From NCBI RefSeq assembly GCF_905147365.1, contig NC_056428.1:12430001-12494000 (forward strand): DNA of 64,000 nt, given 5' to 3'. The DNA comes from Aricia agestis (taxonomy: Eukaryota; Arthropoda; Insecta; Lepidoptera; Lycaenidae). Made by a program: the position numbers and the translations under genes. Shown in pieces: positions 21,818-31,693 of this stretch (position 1 is the first letter of the stretch; the number at the start of each line of letters is the position of its first letter). The notes beneath the pieces were generated by a model that made no database searches, was not told where the DNA came from, and saw nothing but the letters and a program-made list of their open reading frames with translations.

Positions 21818-22453
21818 TAGGGTTCCGTAGCCAAATGGCGAAAAACGGAACCCTTATAGATTCGTCATGTCTGTCTGTCTGTCTGTCAGTCCGTCCGTGT
21901 GTCACAGCCACTTTTCTCCGAAACTATGAGAGCTATTACTATTGAAACTTGGTAAGTAGATGTAGTCTGTGAACCGCATTAAGATTTTGATACAAAAATG
22001 GAAAAATTATTAAAAATTTCAGGGGTCCCCATAGGTACAACTGAAACAAAAAAAAATCATCTAAACTATGCGTGTGGGGTATCTATGGATAGGTCTTGAA
22101 AAATCATATTGAGGTTTCTAATATCATTTTTTTCTAACCTGAAGAGTTTGCGAGAGAGACTCTTCCAAAGTGGTAAAATGTGTGCCCCCCCCCCCCCCCC
22201 CTCTAATTTCTAAAGTGAGGGCATGGTAAGTCTAAAAAAAATATATGATATGCATTACTATAAAAACTACCAACGAAAATTGGTTTGAACGAAATCTAGC
22301 AAGTAGTTTCTTTTATACGCCATAAATGGTAAACCTTAAATTAACTTCCATTAAATCAACTGAAAAATAAAAAAATAAAATAAATCAAAAACCTTTAAAT
22401 TTCATAAAATACCCTTCATGGGCGAGTCCAACTCGCACTTGGCCGGACTTTTT
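21818..22453 (+). repeat. GGTTCCG/CTTGGCC-family element (long copy)
   Basis: It starts TTTTTAGGGTTCCGTAGCCA, has a (CTGT)n run, and ends CGAGTCCAACTCGCACTTGG followed by a T-run. A run of 17 C lies at 22185-22201. The 5' half is repeated in inverse orientation at 29176-29485. Confidence 0.8.
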
Positions 22454-22985
22454 TCCAACCAGTCATTAAATTTGGCAAGTAAAACACCTTGCAATGTTTT
22501 GATTTTATAAACTCAGGTAGATAAATTTATATTAAATAGTAAATACTAATTTATTAGAGTGATACTCATTAATTTACAAATATTGTAATTTGCACACAAG
22601 TACACGACAAGTACAATCTGGGTGGAGAAAGTAAGACGTCTCAGTCACTACTCACTTAGCATGTAGGTAGGTTAGGTGCAAAATATACATATTGTGGAAC
22701 ATGATTAACATTCTAAAGTCTAAGTGCATCACTCCACAGTCCGCACTCAGCATTATGTACATGCAGTATGTACTATCAGGAAATTGATTTGCAGATTGTG
22801 GACCAACGTTATTTCATCCACCGGCCAGGCTCACACTAGAAGCATAATTTCCAAAGACTGATTTTAATTGAGTATTATTAATTATTGTATATAACAGAGG
22901 TTCCCAAACTGTGCGCCGTGGAAAGGCAAGAGGGGCGCCGTGAGTCGATCCTCCATCATTATCCGAAACCACAAATATTATAAAA

Positions 22986-23273
22986 CTAGCTGTTGCCCGC
23001 GACTTCGTCCGCGTGGACTTCAGTTTATAGCGCGCGATGTCAACAAAATTGGTGTCAAAAGCTTTTATAAAAAACCCTGGTACCCCTTATATCAAAACAG
23101 CTGTGCAGTGTGCACATAATATTTCATTTTTTTTTAATTAAACTTTATATATTATGCCTAATTTTAAAGCTTATTTAGCCCCCCAATTACACAGCTTTAC
23201 CCATAAACTATTTATCATTGATAGGTTAAGGTTACGTTACTGTATATAATATAAAGTACTGACTTATAATTAA
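22986..23273 (-). mobile_element. 3' fragment of a Helitron
   Basis: It begins (plus strand) CTAGCTGTTGCCCGCGACTT, the complement of a Helitron 3' end. It matches the first roughly 290 bp of the adjacent complete copy and then stops. It is arranged head-to-tail with that copy. Confidence 0.8.
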
Positions 23274-23906
23274 CTAGCTGTTGCCCGTGACTTCGTCCGC
23301 GTGGACTTCAGTTTATAAAGCGCGATGTCAACAAAATTGGTGTTAAAAGCTTTTATAAAAAAACCCTGGTACCCCTTAAATCAATACAGCTGTGTAGTTT
23401 GCACACAATAAGTATTTCATTTTTTATATTAAACTTTATATTTTATGCCAAATTTTAAAGCTTATTTAGCCCCCCAATTACACAACTTTACCTATAAACT
23501 ATTTATCATTGATAGGTTTAAGGTTACGTCACTGTATTTAATATAAAGTACTGACTTATTAAATAACGTATAAAAGAAATAACATTCGAAAAAAATCGAA
23601 AGACAAGTGCATGATGATACCACGTCTTATAGAAAGATGTTGGGCAAGCGTTAGCGTGATGTAAGAGACGCACGGCGCCATCTAGTATGAATTTTTGGAA
23701 CTAACTTAATTTGAAGGAATCTTCGTATTTTCACCCCCTTACATCCCTTTTTTCCAGTAAAAAAGTAGCCTATGTCCTTTCTCAGGCTTTAGACTATCTG
23801 TATATAAAATTTCATTACAATCGGTTCGGTAGTTTTGGCGTGAAAGCGAGACAGACAGACAGACAGACAGACAGAGATACTTTCGCATTTATAATATTAG
23901 TATAGA
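23274..23906 (-). mobile_element. Complete non-autonomous Helitron, 633 bp
   Basis: Minus-strand 5' TCTATACTAATATTATAAAT and 3' CAACAGCTAG, between A (23273) and T (23907). Length and internal order match the 14360-14991 copy (632 bp). A (CAGA)n tract is near the 5' end. Confidence 0.9.
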
Positions 23907-24149
23907 TTAAATTATAATATGAATTATGTAAAGCAAGTAGATGATTAAATATTTGTTTATGACTATATTCCTGCTTAATCTAGCTTTAATCTATAATGGT
24001 AATTATTTATGTATCTTTTTCTAATAGGTAGGTAGAGTAAGGCGACGTGTCAAAATATTTTACGTGTAACTGCGCAGCAGGCTGAAAAAGATTGGGGACC
24101 CCTGATATATAATATTATTATATTATATTATTATAAGTATTATAATTAA

Positions 24150-24265
24150 GTAGTATTAAGATTTAAAGCTAGCAACGCACCTATTCTAATGTTGCGAGTG
24201 ACCATGGGCGACGGTAGTTGCTTTCCATCAGGTGACTTTTGCTCGTTTGGCCTCTTATTTTTTTG
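24150..24265 (-). repeat. Dispersed repeat 'GGGTCACCTGATGG' (copy 4)
   Basis: 'catgggcgacggtagttgct' and 'tttccatcaggtgac' are the complement of the unit at 4630 and 6721. Confidence 0.7.
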
Positions 24266-24339
24266 AAAAAAGTAGGTACCTAGGAGCTTACTACTTATCG
24301 CTTGTTTACTATAAGTTTTTAGCTTTACCGTAAAGTATC

Positions 24340-24575
24340 TTAGATAATTATATATAAAACTCAAAGGTGACTGACTGACATGGTAATCTATCAACGCACA
24401 GCCCAAACAACTGGACCGATCGGGCTGAAATTTGGCATGCAGGTAGACGATATGACGTAGGCATCCGCTAAGAAAGGATTTTGATCAATTCTACCTCCAA
24501 GGGGTTAAAATAGGGGATGAAAGTTTGTAAATAATAATACTTCTTAACGCGAGCGATGCCGCGGGCAAAAGCTCG
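24340..24575. repeat. Lepidopteran 'AAAACTCAAAGGTGACTGAC' repeat
   Basis: It starts 'tatataaaactcaaaggtga', contains 'gctgaaatttggcatgca' and 'gacgtaggcatccgctaaga', and ends 'gccgcgggcaaaagctcgt'. The end resembles a Helitron-type GCAAAAGCTAGT with one change, so it may be a second Helitron-like family. Confidence 0.6.
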
Positions 24576-25274
24576 TACAATATACGGTAGAGAAGGACTT
24601 CCCAATTTACAACTAAGAATGTCTGCGATATACCTAGGATTTTGAATGTGTATTGATGAGGAACCTCCCAAAAGGCAACAATACAAACCATTTTAATTAC
24701 CAACTTATCAAATGATCTTTATTTACAATTTTTATCGCTGAATTAACCTAAATAATAAATTCGATCCTCCTTGATCGTACTAATTGCCGATTATGTATGC
24801 GGAGAATTAGATAAAAGGCCAAGGAGTTGTTCGCCTTGTAACTTACATCATAAGTCATAACTAATATTTACGCAAGTAGTAACAAACCAAAATGATTTGT
24901 TACTAAATAACAAAACAAGCTTAAATAGGCGACGCCTTGATAATTTGGCTGTTAAGCGATATCGATTTTTCTCAGCAATCATGACTAAAAGCTAAGAAAT
25001 TAAAGTTCATGCATAGGTACTGACAGTTCATCATATCTTTGTCTTTGAATTACCCATAGCATAACACGATTGGTCAACTTTTATAACACAGAATAATCAA
25101 TCAAAAAGACCTCTGTCAAAAAAGGGATTCTAATTTTGCCAACAGAGGAGAGTGATTTAAGCTTCCAAAATGTGTACATAGATTGGTTCAAGCAATACAT
25201 TTGTACATAGCTTAAATGAAATATATTTATGGTATTTTTATAATTACGCGACAAAAACTATTTTGTCGCTTACG

Positions 25275-25790
25275 CCCTTTCCATTAATTCTTGCTTTTGC
25301 CAGGCAGGCAGGCAGGCAGGCAGGCAGGCGGGCAGGCAGGCAGGCGGGCAGGCAGGCAGGCAGACAGACAGACAGACAGACAACATAAGACTTCGATGTC
25401 TGTCTGTCTGTCCGTCTGTCTGTCTCCAGGCTGTAACTCAAGAACCGCTATAGCTAGACTACAGAAATTTTCACAGATTGTGTATATCTGTTGCCGCTAT
25501 AACAACAAATACTAAAAATAAAATTAAGTTAATATTTAAGGGGGGCTCCAATACAAGAAACGTGATTTTTTTGGCCTTTTGCTCGTAATGAATAATGATA
25601 ACAGTTCGGCACTTAAAATTTTCACAAAATCCTTAATTATATTTTTACTTTAATAATTAATAATAAAATTAAAATAAAGTAAATATTTAAGGGGTCCCAT
25701 ACAAAAAACACAACTTTTGTCTACTTTCACTCTATACCGGTACGGAACCCTTCGTGCGCGAGTGCGACTCGCACTTGCCAGTTTTTTTGC
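25275..25790 (+). repeat. GGTTCCG/CTTGGCC element with expanded CAGG/CAGA tract
   Basis: A (CAGG)n/(CAGA)n array (25301-25381) faces a (CTGT)n array (25397-25427), forming a potential hairpin. The usual body follows ('cacagattgtgtatatctgt', 'gccgctataacaacaaatac') and the end 'tacggaacccttcgtgcgcg..cacttgccag'. Repetitive open frames here are microsatellite artefacts. Confidence 0.75.
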
Positions 25791-26720
25791 CGTTATTTCC
25801 CCTCAAAACAATTGAATAACAAAGCTCAAAGCTTTATAAATACCTAGATAAATAATTATTAGAAGCCATAAAAGTTCGACCTACGCGCGATTTACACACT
25901 CGCTAATGGCAAATAAGGCTTTGACAATATAGGTACTTATTACTTACTTTACATAAATTAGGCAATTTTTCACTAACGTTTTTTTGGAAAATTATCATTA
26001 AAATGTTTTTGACTTCATAGAAGTAAGTATAATATATTCGAATCGGACCTTAATTGGAAAAAAAAATTAATCAATAATTTACCTTTTAGATTTAACCATA
26101 AGTATAGAGATTAGAGAGCGAGTGAGATCAATGACCCTCCATACTAGATTTATCCTATTTTATGTATATCCTAATTCTAGATCCAGTGTCAAGTGACATG
26201 TCACATGACCTAAAAAGGAACAATTAATGATTCAAGACCACCTACATAGGTCAGAGATCTTTGAACAAATTGGAATACAAGATCTTCTACATTAATCAAT
26301 ACCAAAAATATCAAAACCAATTAGAATTTCTTATCAAAACGTTTCGTCTTCGGAGTGACTCTGGGAAGAAAAATAATAATTTTATAAGTAGGCGACGCGG
26401 ACGCCGGCAACTCGTATCGACCGAATACATTACATTCATTACATTTTTCCGAGATAAAAAGTAATTTATGTTCTATTCCGAGACTCACTTTATATCCATA
26501 CCAAATTCTAGCAAAATAGGTTCAGCGATTTATGCGTGAAGAGGTAACAGACATACAGACAGACCGACACCATTCGCATTAATATTATTACTAGATGACG
26601 CACGCAATTTTTGAAGTGAAAACTTCTTTAGGTTGATCACTTTTGTATACGATCCCACAAAACTGTGAAACTCGCGTCAGATTCTCGTGCTGATCAAAAA
26701 ACCGTAAGTCGGTTGGAGAG
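25791..26720. other. No gene; Helitron-like fragment at its right end
   Basis: About 26435-26595 has 'tttttccgagataaaaagta', 'gcgtgaagaggtaacagaca' and 'cattaatattatta' followed directly by CTAGATGACGCACGC at 26591. This looks like two Helitron remnants joined end to end. The remainder is unrecognised. Confidence 0.45.
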
Positions 26721-26792
26721 TAGTGTTGTAACATCGAAATCGATTGATTAATCGAACAATCGATTGTTTTTTTTCGATTGTCGATATTTTTT

Positions 26793-26918
26793 AATCGATT
26801 GTAAGGGTTTCGATTAATTAAAAAAATAGATTTTTTAAAAATTGATTTTCATAAAAAAATGGGTTAAAAATTCAATCGATTGTAAGGGTTTCGATTTTTT
26901 AAAAATCGATTTTCATAA
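26793..26918. repeat. Two-copy ~80-bp tandem repeat
   Basis: 'aatcgattgtaagggtttcg' occurs at 26793 and again at 26873 with similar following sequence, in a region rich in ATCGATT. Confidence 0.65.
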
Positions 26919-26989
26919 ATAATGCACACAGAACACCGTTAATAATCAAGTTTTCACTTCTGCCGGCACCCCCAGAGTGCAACCCGTCT

Positions 26990-27150
26990 TTTTTTTTTAA
27001 CCCCCGACAAAAAAGAGGGGTGTTATAAGTTTAACGTGTCTGCCTGTCTATCTGTCTGTCTGTCTCTCTGTCGGTCTGTCTGTCTGTCTGTGGCATCGTA
27101 GCATCCAAACGGGTGGACCGATTTTGATCTAGTTTTTTTTTTTGTTTAAA
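26990..27150 (+). repeat. 'AACCCCCGACAAAAAAGAGG' dispersed repeat
   Basis: It starts TTTAACCCCCGACAAAAAAG, then 'ggggtgttataagttt', a CTGT microsatellite, 'tggcatcgtagcatcc' and 'gggtggaccgattttgatct'. A fragment recurs at 55818-55878. I know it as a common lepidopteran repeat of uncertain class. Confidence 0.65.
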
Positions 27151-27679
27151 AGCTGACTTAATTGAGAGTGTTCTTAGCTATAGTTCATCATCATCAGCCT
27201 GCTCCGTGCTGGAAAATCGCGGTTTATCTGGTCCATGAAGGGCCGATTAGCAACTTGCAGTCGTTTGGTGGGCTTTATTGCATTCTAGTTCGTGACATTT
27301 ATTATACCGCGTAGAATATTTACACATTAATGGAAAGTTGACCTGGTGCTGCGGCATCACCTGGTAATCAATAGGATACCCAACTACTCACCAACTTAGA
27401 GCAATGGTTTCATATTTGGGCTCATTTTAATTGCGACAACTAGTGAGACGTAGATAAACAGTAATTTTTTGCATGCTGCTGCTGCAGCATCACCTGGATT
27501 CTATAGGGGCCTAGCTCCATATGAACCCAAAGTGGAGGTTTCAAGTTTGGACTCATATTGACGGCCTCATCCAAAAGGACATTCCTAGATGGTATTCATT
27601 GGGATATAATATTATGATCCTGTTGATAGGAATTATTCTGCACTATAACGAACACAAGTTTAAAAAGCATGAAATAAAA
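27150..27679. other. No recognised feature
   Basis: Ordinary sequence. 'catcatcatcagcctgctcc' at 27188 resembles a common lepidopteran repeat end, but nothing more can be said. Confidence 0.35.
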
Positions 27680-28058
27680 TTAAATTAAGAAATTTAAAGA
27701 AACCCCCGCCAAACAACTTTAAAAAGTAATAAAATAATATATTTTACTGACTTTAAGTTTAAATAATTCCTAAGTGTAAAGTAATATTTTAGTCCATAAT
27801 AATTGTTGTCAAGGTGTGTCGGGGGACCGCTAATGTAGATGTTTGATTTCACATAACATTATAGTTTAAGGGTCAGTTCACAGCGAACCGAATCGAGACA
27901 ATCAGTGATAAGGCGATACAAAATGTAAAATACACTGTGGGTGGTCCCCCGACATACCGATTATTTAAACTTAAAGTCAGTGAAATAATTGAAATATATT
28001 ATTTTATTACTTTTTAAAGTTGTTTGGCGGGGTTTTTTTTAAATTTCTTAATTTAATT
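27680..28058. mobile_element. Fold-back MITE (GTCGGGGGACC family, copy 1)
   Basis: The left arm (27680-27835) and right arm (about 27940-28058) are inverted. Shared blocks include 'taaattaagaaatttaaa', 'ccgccaaacaactttaaaa' and GTCGGGGGACC. A second copy, split by insertions, spans 29060-30894. Confidence 0.8.
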
Positions 28059-28072
28059 TTTTTATCTATGGA

Positions 28073-28317
28073 CGCTTCACACCACGGCGGTCTGGTCCCG
28101 TGCTAAGTACCTGAAGGACTTGTATTGCGCCATGTACCAGACAACGGAAATATATTTAATACTTTTATACTAATACGTTTTTATAATATTATATTTATAA
28201 TTTAAGATTTTTATTATAACATACACATCAAAAACTTTTTGTTCCGTCGTCGGCGGGATTCGAACCCGCGACCCCCGGCTTGAGCTGGTACAGCCACAGA
28301 GGTCGTCCAAATTCCGT
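28073..28317 (-). mobile_element. tRNA-derived SINE, family A (copy 1)
   Basis: On the minus strand it starts GACGACCTCTGTGGCTGTAC, has the B box 'gcgggttcgaatcccgcc' and 'gaacaaaaagttt', and ends 'gtgaagcgtccatagata'. The copy at 52585-52849 shares the order; part of the D-arm region is deleted here. Confidence 0.85.
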
Positions 28318-28387
28318 TGCGCCAAAGTTCGTTTCATCCCGGAAAATGTACGGTAATTGGTATTCACATATAGGTATACTTATGCTT

Positions 28388-28440
28388 ACTTTAAGTCCTG
28401 GAAAAGAACATAAATGTTCTTTCCCGGGACTTAAAGTATA
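28388..28440. repeat. Hairpin (CTTTAAGTCC..GGACTTAAAG)
   Basis: 'actttaagtcctggaaaaga' pairs with 'ttctttcccgggacttaaagt' (mismatch near the centre). Repeated 'aagtata' follows. Confidence 0.7.
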
Positions 28441-29059
28441 CTATACTTATATATAAATAAAAATATAAAGTATACTTAAAGTATATAGGTATATAAAATA
28501 TGTGAAAGCTAGAATAGCTATTGCATCTTTAAAATGAGGGCCGCATCACCGACAAATTTAATTTGCTATTTCAAAGATCTTCGAATCTGTTGTAGTAACT
28601 ACTTAATCACTAACGGATTAAAGATAGAAAGTTTTATAGCCTAGAAAACTTTATAATTGAAACATTAGAGCTCATCTAAATTCTAAATAAATGGACAATG
28701 ACTTTGTTCATTCACAAGCGAGGTGTAGTGAAAGCTGGAATAACAATGCTTAGCGAAAGTGTTGTTTATTTCGCGGCTATAAATAAGTACATTAACGTAC
28801 CTATAATATAATATGAAGAGTATTTATCATTATATATTTTAATCGGGAAGCTAGTGTGTTAAGAGTCCGGGAGCCATCGCAATTATTCTCATACAAACGT
28901 AATACCACGTAATACCAAGATTATTTCCCATACAAGAATATTTACCATATTGCACCAGAGGCGTGGTAATAGTTACAGTTATGATCAAAGTTATGGTTAT
29001 AGTTATGGCTTACTTTACTATAACCATAAAGTCTGGCATAAAAGTGAAGAAATTAATAA
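28441..29059. other. No gene; MITE fragment near the end
   Basis: 28957-29030 ('caccagaggcgtggtaatag', 'gttatggttatagttatgg') is a fragment of the MITE family at 54818. The rest is unrecognised. Confidence 0.4.
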
Positions 29060-29175
29060 AATTAAATTAAGAAATTTAAAAAGTCAAATAATATTTACTA
29101 TCTTTAAGTTAAAAATATAATTCCTAAGTTGTGTAAAGTAATATTTTAGTCCATAATTGTTGTCACGGTGTGTCG

Positions 29176-29485
29176 GACACATTTTACCACTTTGGATGAG
29201 TCTCTCTCGCAAAGTATTCAGGTTAGAAAAATATTATTTTTGAAACCTCAATATGATTTTCAAAGACCCCTGGGGACCCCTAAAATTTATAATATTTTTT
29301 CCATTTTTGTATCAAAATCCTAATGCGGTTCACAGATCACATCTACTTACCAAGTTTCAATAGTATAGCTCTTATAGTTTCGGAGAAAAGTGGCTGTGAC
29401 ATACGGACGGACAGACATACACACAGACATGACGAATCTATAAGGGATCCGTTTTTTGCCATTTGGCTACGGAACCCTAAAAATT
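29176..29485 (-). repeat. GGTTCCG-family 5' fragment, inverse orientation
   Basis: It reads as the complement of about 21825-22185: 'gtgacatacggacggacaga' and 'tttgccatttggctacggaa', ending ACGGAACCCTAAAAATTCAA. Confidence 0.75.
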
Positions 29486-29490
29486 CAAAT

Positions 29491-30322
29491 AAATAATCAG
29501 CCAAGTGCGAGTCGGACTCGCGCACGTAGAGTTCCGTACCGCCACAGTGATTTTTGTATGGAAGCCCCCTTTGAATTTTTATTTTATTTTAATATTATTA
29601 TTAAATATTAAAGTACACATATAATTAAGGCCTTGGTGAAAATTCCAAGTGCCGACCTGTTGCCGTTATTGATAAAGAGCAAAAAAAGTTAAAAAATCGC
29701 GTTTTTTTTTTATTGATTGAAGAATGTTACCTAATTTTGATTATAAGCATTCCATATTCAGTCAAAAATAAAAACTACTAGTGAAAGAATTACTTCGTTA
29801 TACGTCAATTAGTTTCCCATTTACAAGCAAAACAAGTAGTTGTAACCTTACGACGCGGTCGCCTGGTTACCATGTGACTTCATCGTACACCTCGCTCAGT
29901 CTGGCGTCTACTCCTTTTTGGCAAGAAATAAAAGTATTTTAGTAATATAAACAGTACGATCGAGGTATTAATTAGAGCTTCTCGCATAAGTAACTTGAAA
30001 TTAAAAAAATTCTGAGCGTCTAGGTTTAATACGTCATAATAAAGTTAATAATTATGGAATGCTAATAATCAAAATTACGTAACATTCTTCAATCAATAAA
30101 TGCGAATTTTTAGCTTTTTTTGCTCTATATCAATAACGGCAGCAGGTAGGCACTTGGAATTTTCACCAAGGCCTGAATTATATGTGTACTTTAATATTTT
30201 TAATATTTTAATAATAATATTAAAATAAAATAAAAATGTATGGGGTGCTCCCATACAAAAATCACTGTAGCGGTACGGAACTCTTCGTGCGCGAGCCCGA
30301 CTCGCACTTGGCCGATTATTTA
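29491..30322. mobile_element. 832-bp fold-back element with ~265-bp arms
   Basis: 29491-29755 and 30053-30322 are long inverted copies. Both carry CCAAGTGCGAGTCGGACTCG at the outer end, then 'gagttccgtacc', 'tacacatataatt', 'gaagaatgtta' and 'gcattcca' at the inner end. The 297-bp spacer is unrelated to the arms. The GGTTCCG/CTTGGCC family end serves here as a long terminal inverted repeat. Confidence 0.85.
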
Positions 30323-30894
30323 ATTTGCATTTTTTTTACTAATCGGACTCGCTCATAAATACACATACCGTTATAGAGCAAAATAGGCCAAAATATGTGA
30401 TTTTTGTATGGGATTTACCTTAATTTTGTATTTCATTACAATATTATTATGAATTATTAATTTGCCCATATAATTAAGGCCCTGGTGAAAATTTTAAGAG
30501 CCTACCAGTTGCCATTATTGAGATAGAGCAAAAAATCACGTTTATTGTATGGGACCCATGACGTCACAAGCGGTCGCGGGACTGTTAGCGGGAATCGATA
30601 TTTTTCGAAACTTTGAATGCCTATAAAATCAAAACTACTAGGTATTTTTGACTGCAACAAAAACTAGTGTATTTCAATACACACAGGCTTTACTGTGACA
30701 AAATTTCAAGCAATTTGGCATACCTAGTAACATTCTCCATGATTGATCCTTTAACTTGTTATGTGAAATCAAACATCTACATTAGCGGTCCCCCGACACA
30801 CCTTGATAACAATTATGGACTAAAATATTATTTACACAAGTTGGGAATTATTTGAACTTAAAGATAGTAAATATTATTTCATTGCTTTTTAAAG

Positions 30895-31115
30895 GGATAG
30901 TATTAAATGCACATCAGAATAATTTTTCAGCACACTACCTTAACTGCGCTAATTAACTGAATGCATACCAGAAAAACTAATGCTGATCAAAAAAAAACAA
31001 TTGATTAACTGAACATGTCCTTCAAAAAAAACTTAAACATCATACAAAACGAGACGACCTTTATAACCGAATTCACACCAAAAATATGGTTCATACCACG
31101 TTCATACATCGGATA
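30895..31115. other. No recognised feature
   Basis: A-rich DNA to the right of the MITE and left of the LINE tail. Confidence 0.4.
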
Positions 31116-31693
31116 TAAAAATAAAAATAAAAATAAAAAAAAATCTTTATTCCAATTTTTAACATTACACAACCACAATAAACAAAAAATACAAAAGAGA
31201 AAAAAAAGTGTACATGAGAGAATGTGAAAACAAAGAAAGCACTATCCTAAAATAAAAGTAACAAAATTTGCATATTTAAACAACATAATATTTATGGCAG
31301 TGCAATGCCAAAAAATAAGGAAAAGGGGACCGCTCAGGTTTTGACAGCGACAGTCGCCGCTGTCCCTGGTCTTCCGCGAACCCCTACCCCCATAAATCAA
31401 GTTACGGAAAAGAAATAAAATAGTTTAAATACAAAAGGTCGATATTAAATATAACATGATACAAGAACCTTAAGGTATTTGTTACAATATTGACATGGTG
31501 TAGGGAAATGTTTATGAATAATGTTAATTATCATAAAAATGTAATAAACTTATAAAAAAGAATGTAACGCATGTTAATATGATAATGTACATATAATATA
31601 TAAATAGGAATAGTTTTTAATAGGTAGGTATATAAATAAAAATATATTTAATATAATATTGTAAACATAAACGACTATTTTACTAGGGCTGGA

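Larger units (their letters stand above)
22895..24104. mobile_element. Candidate hAT-type element carrying Helitron insertions
   Basis: Ends CAGAGGTTCCCAAACT and its approximate complement GGGGACCCCTG are flanked by GTATATAA (22887-22894) and ATATATAA (24105-24112), which match at 7 of 8 positions. CAGGGGTTCCCAAACT-type termini with an 8-bp duplication suggest hAT. A similar end without a partner is at 55774. Most of the inside is Helitron DNA (22986-23906). Confidence 0.6.
29060..30894. mobile_element. GTCGGGGGACC fold-back MITE (copy 2) split by insertions
   Basis: 29060-29175 matches the left arm of the 27680 element and 30740-30894 the right arm, including 'atctacattagcggtccccc' and 'gacacaccttgataacaatt'. 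Between them lie a reversed GGTTCCG fragment (29176-29485), an 832-bp fold-back element (29491-30322) and a further partial copy (30330-30600). Confidence 0.7.

Noticed and set aside
22185..22201. Run of 17 C considered as a G-quadruplex-like or telomeric feature
   Set aside because: A single homopolymer inside a dispersed repeat; its length is also prone to sequencing error.
25244..25515. Open frames rich in CLPA or QAGR repeats
   Set aside because: Translations of the CAGG/CAGA microsatellite.
28250..28317. tRNA-like sequence (also 52770-52849, 37285-37320, 11530-11590, 18820-18873)
   Set aside because: B boxes are present, but the cloverleafs are incomplete and each runs into a shared repeat body; they are SINE heads, not tRNA genes.
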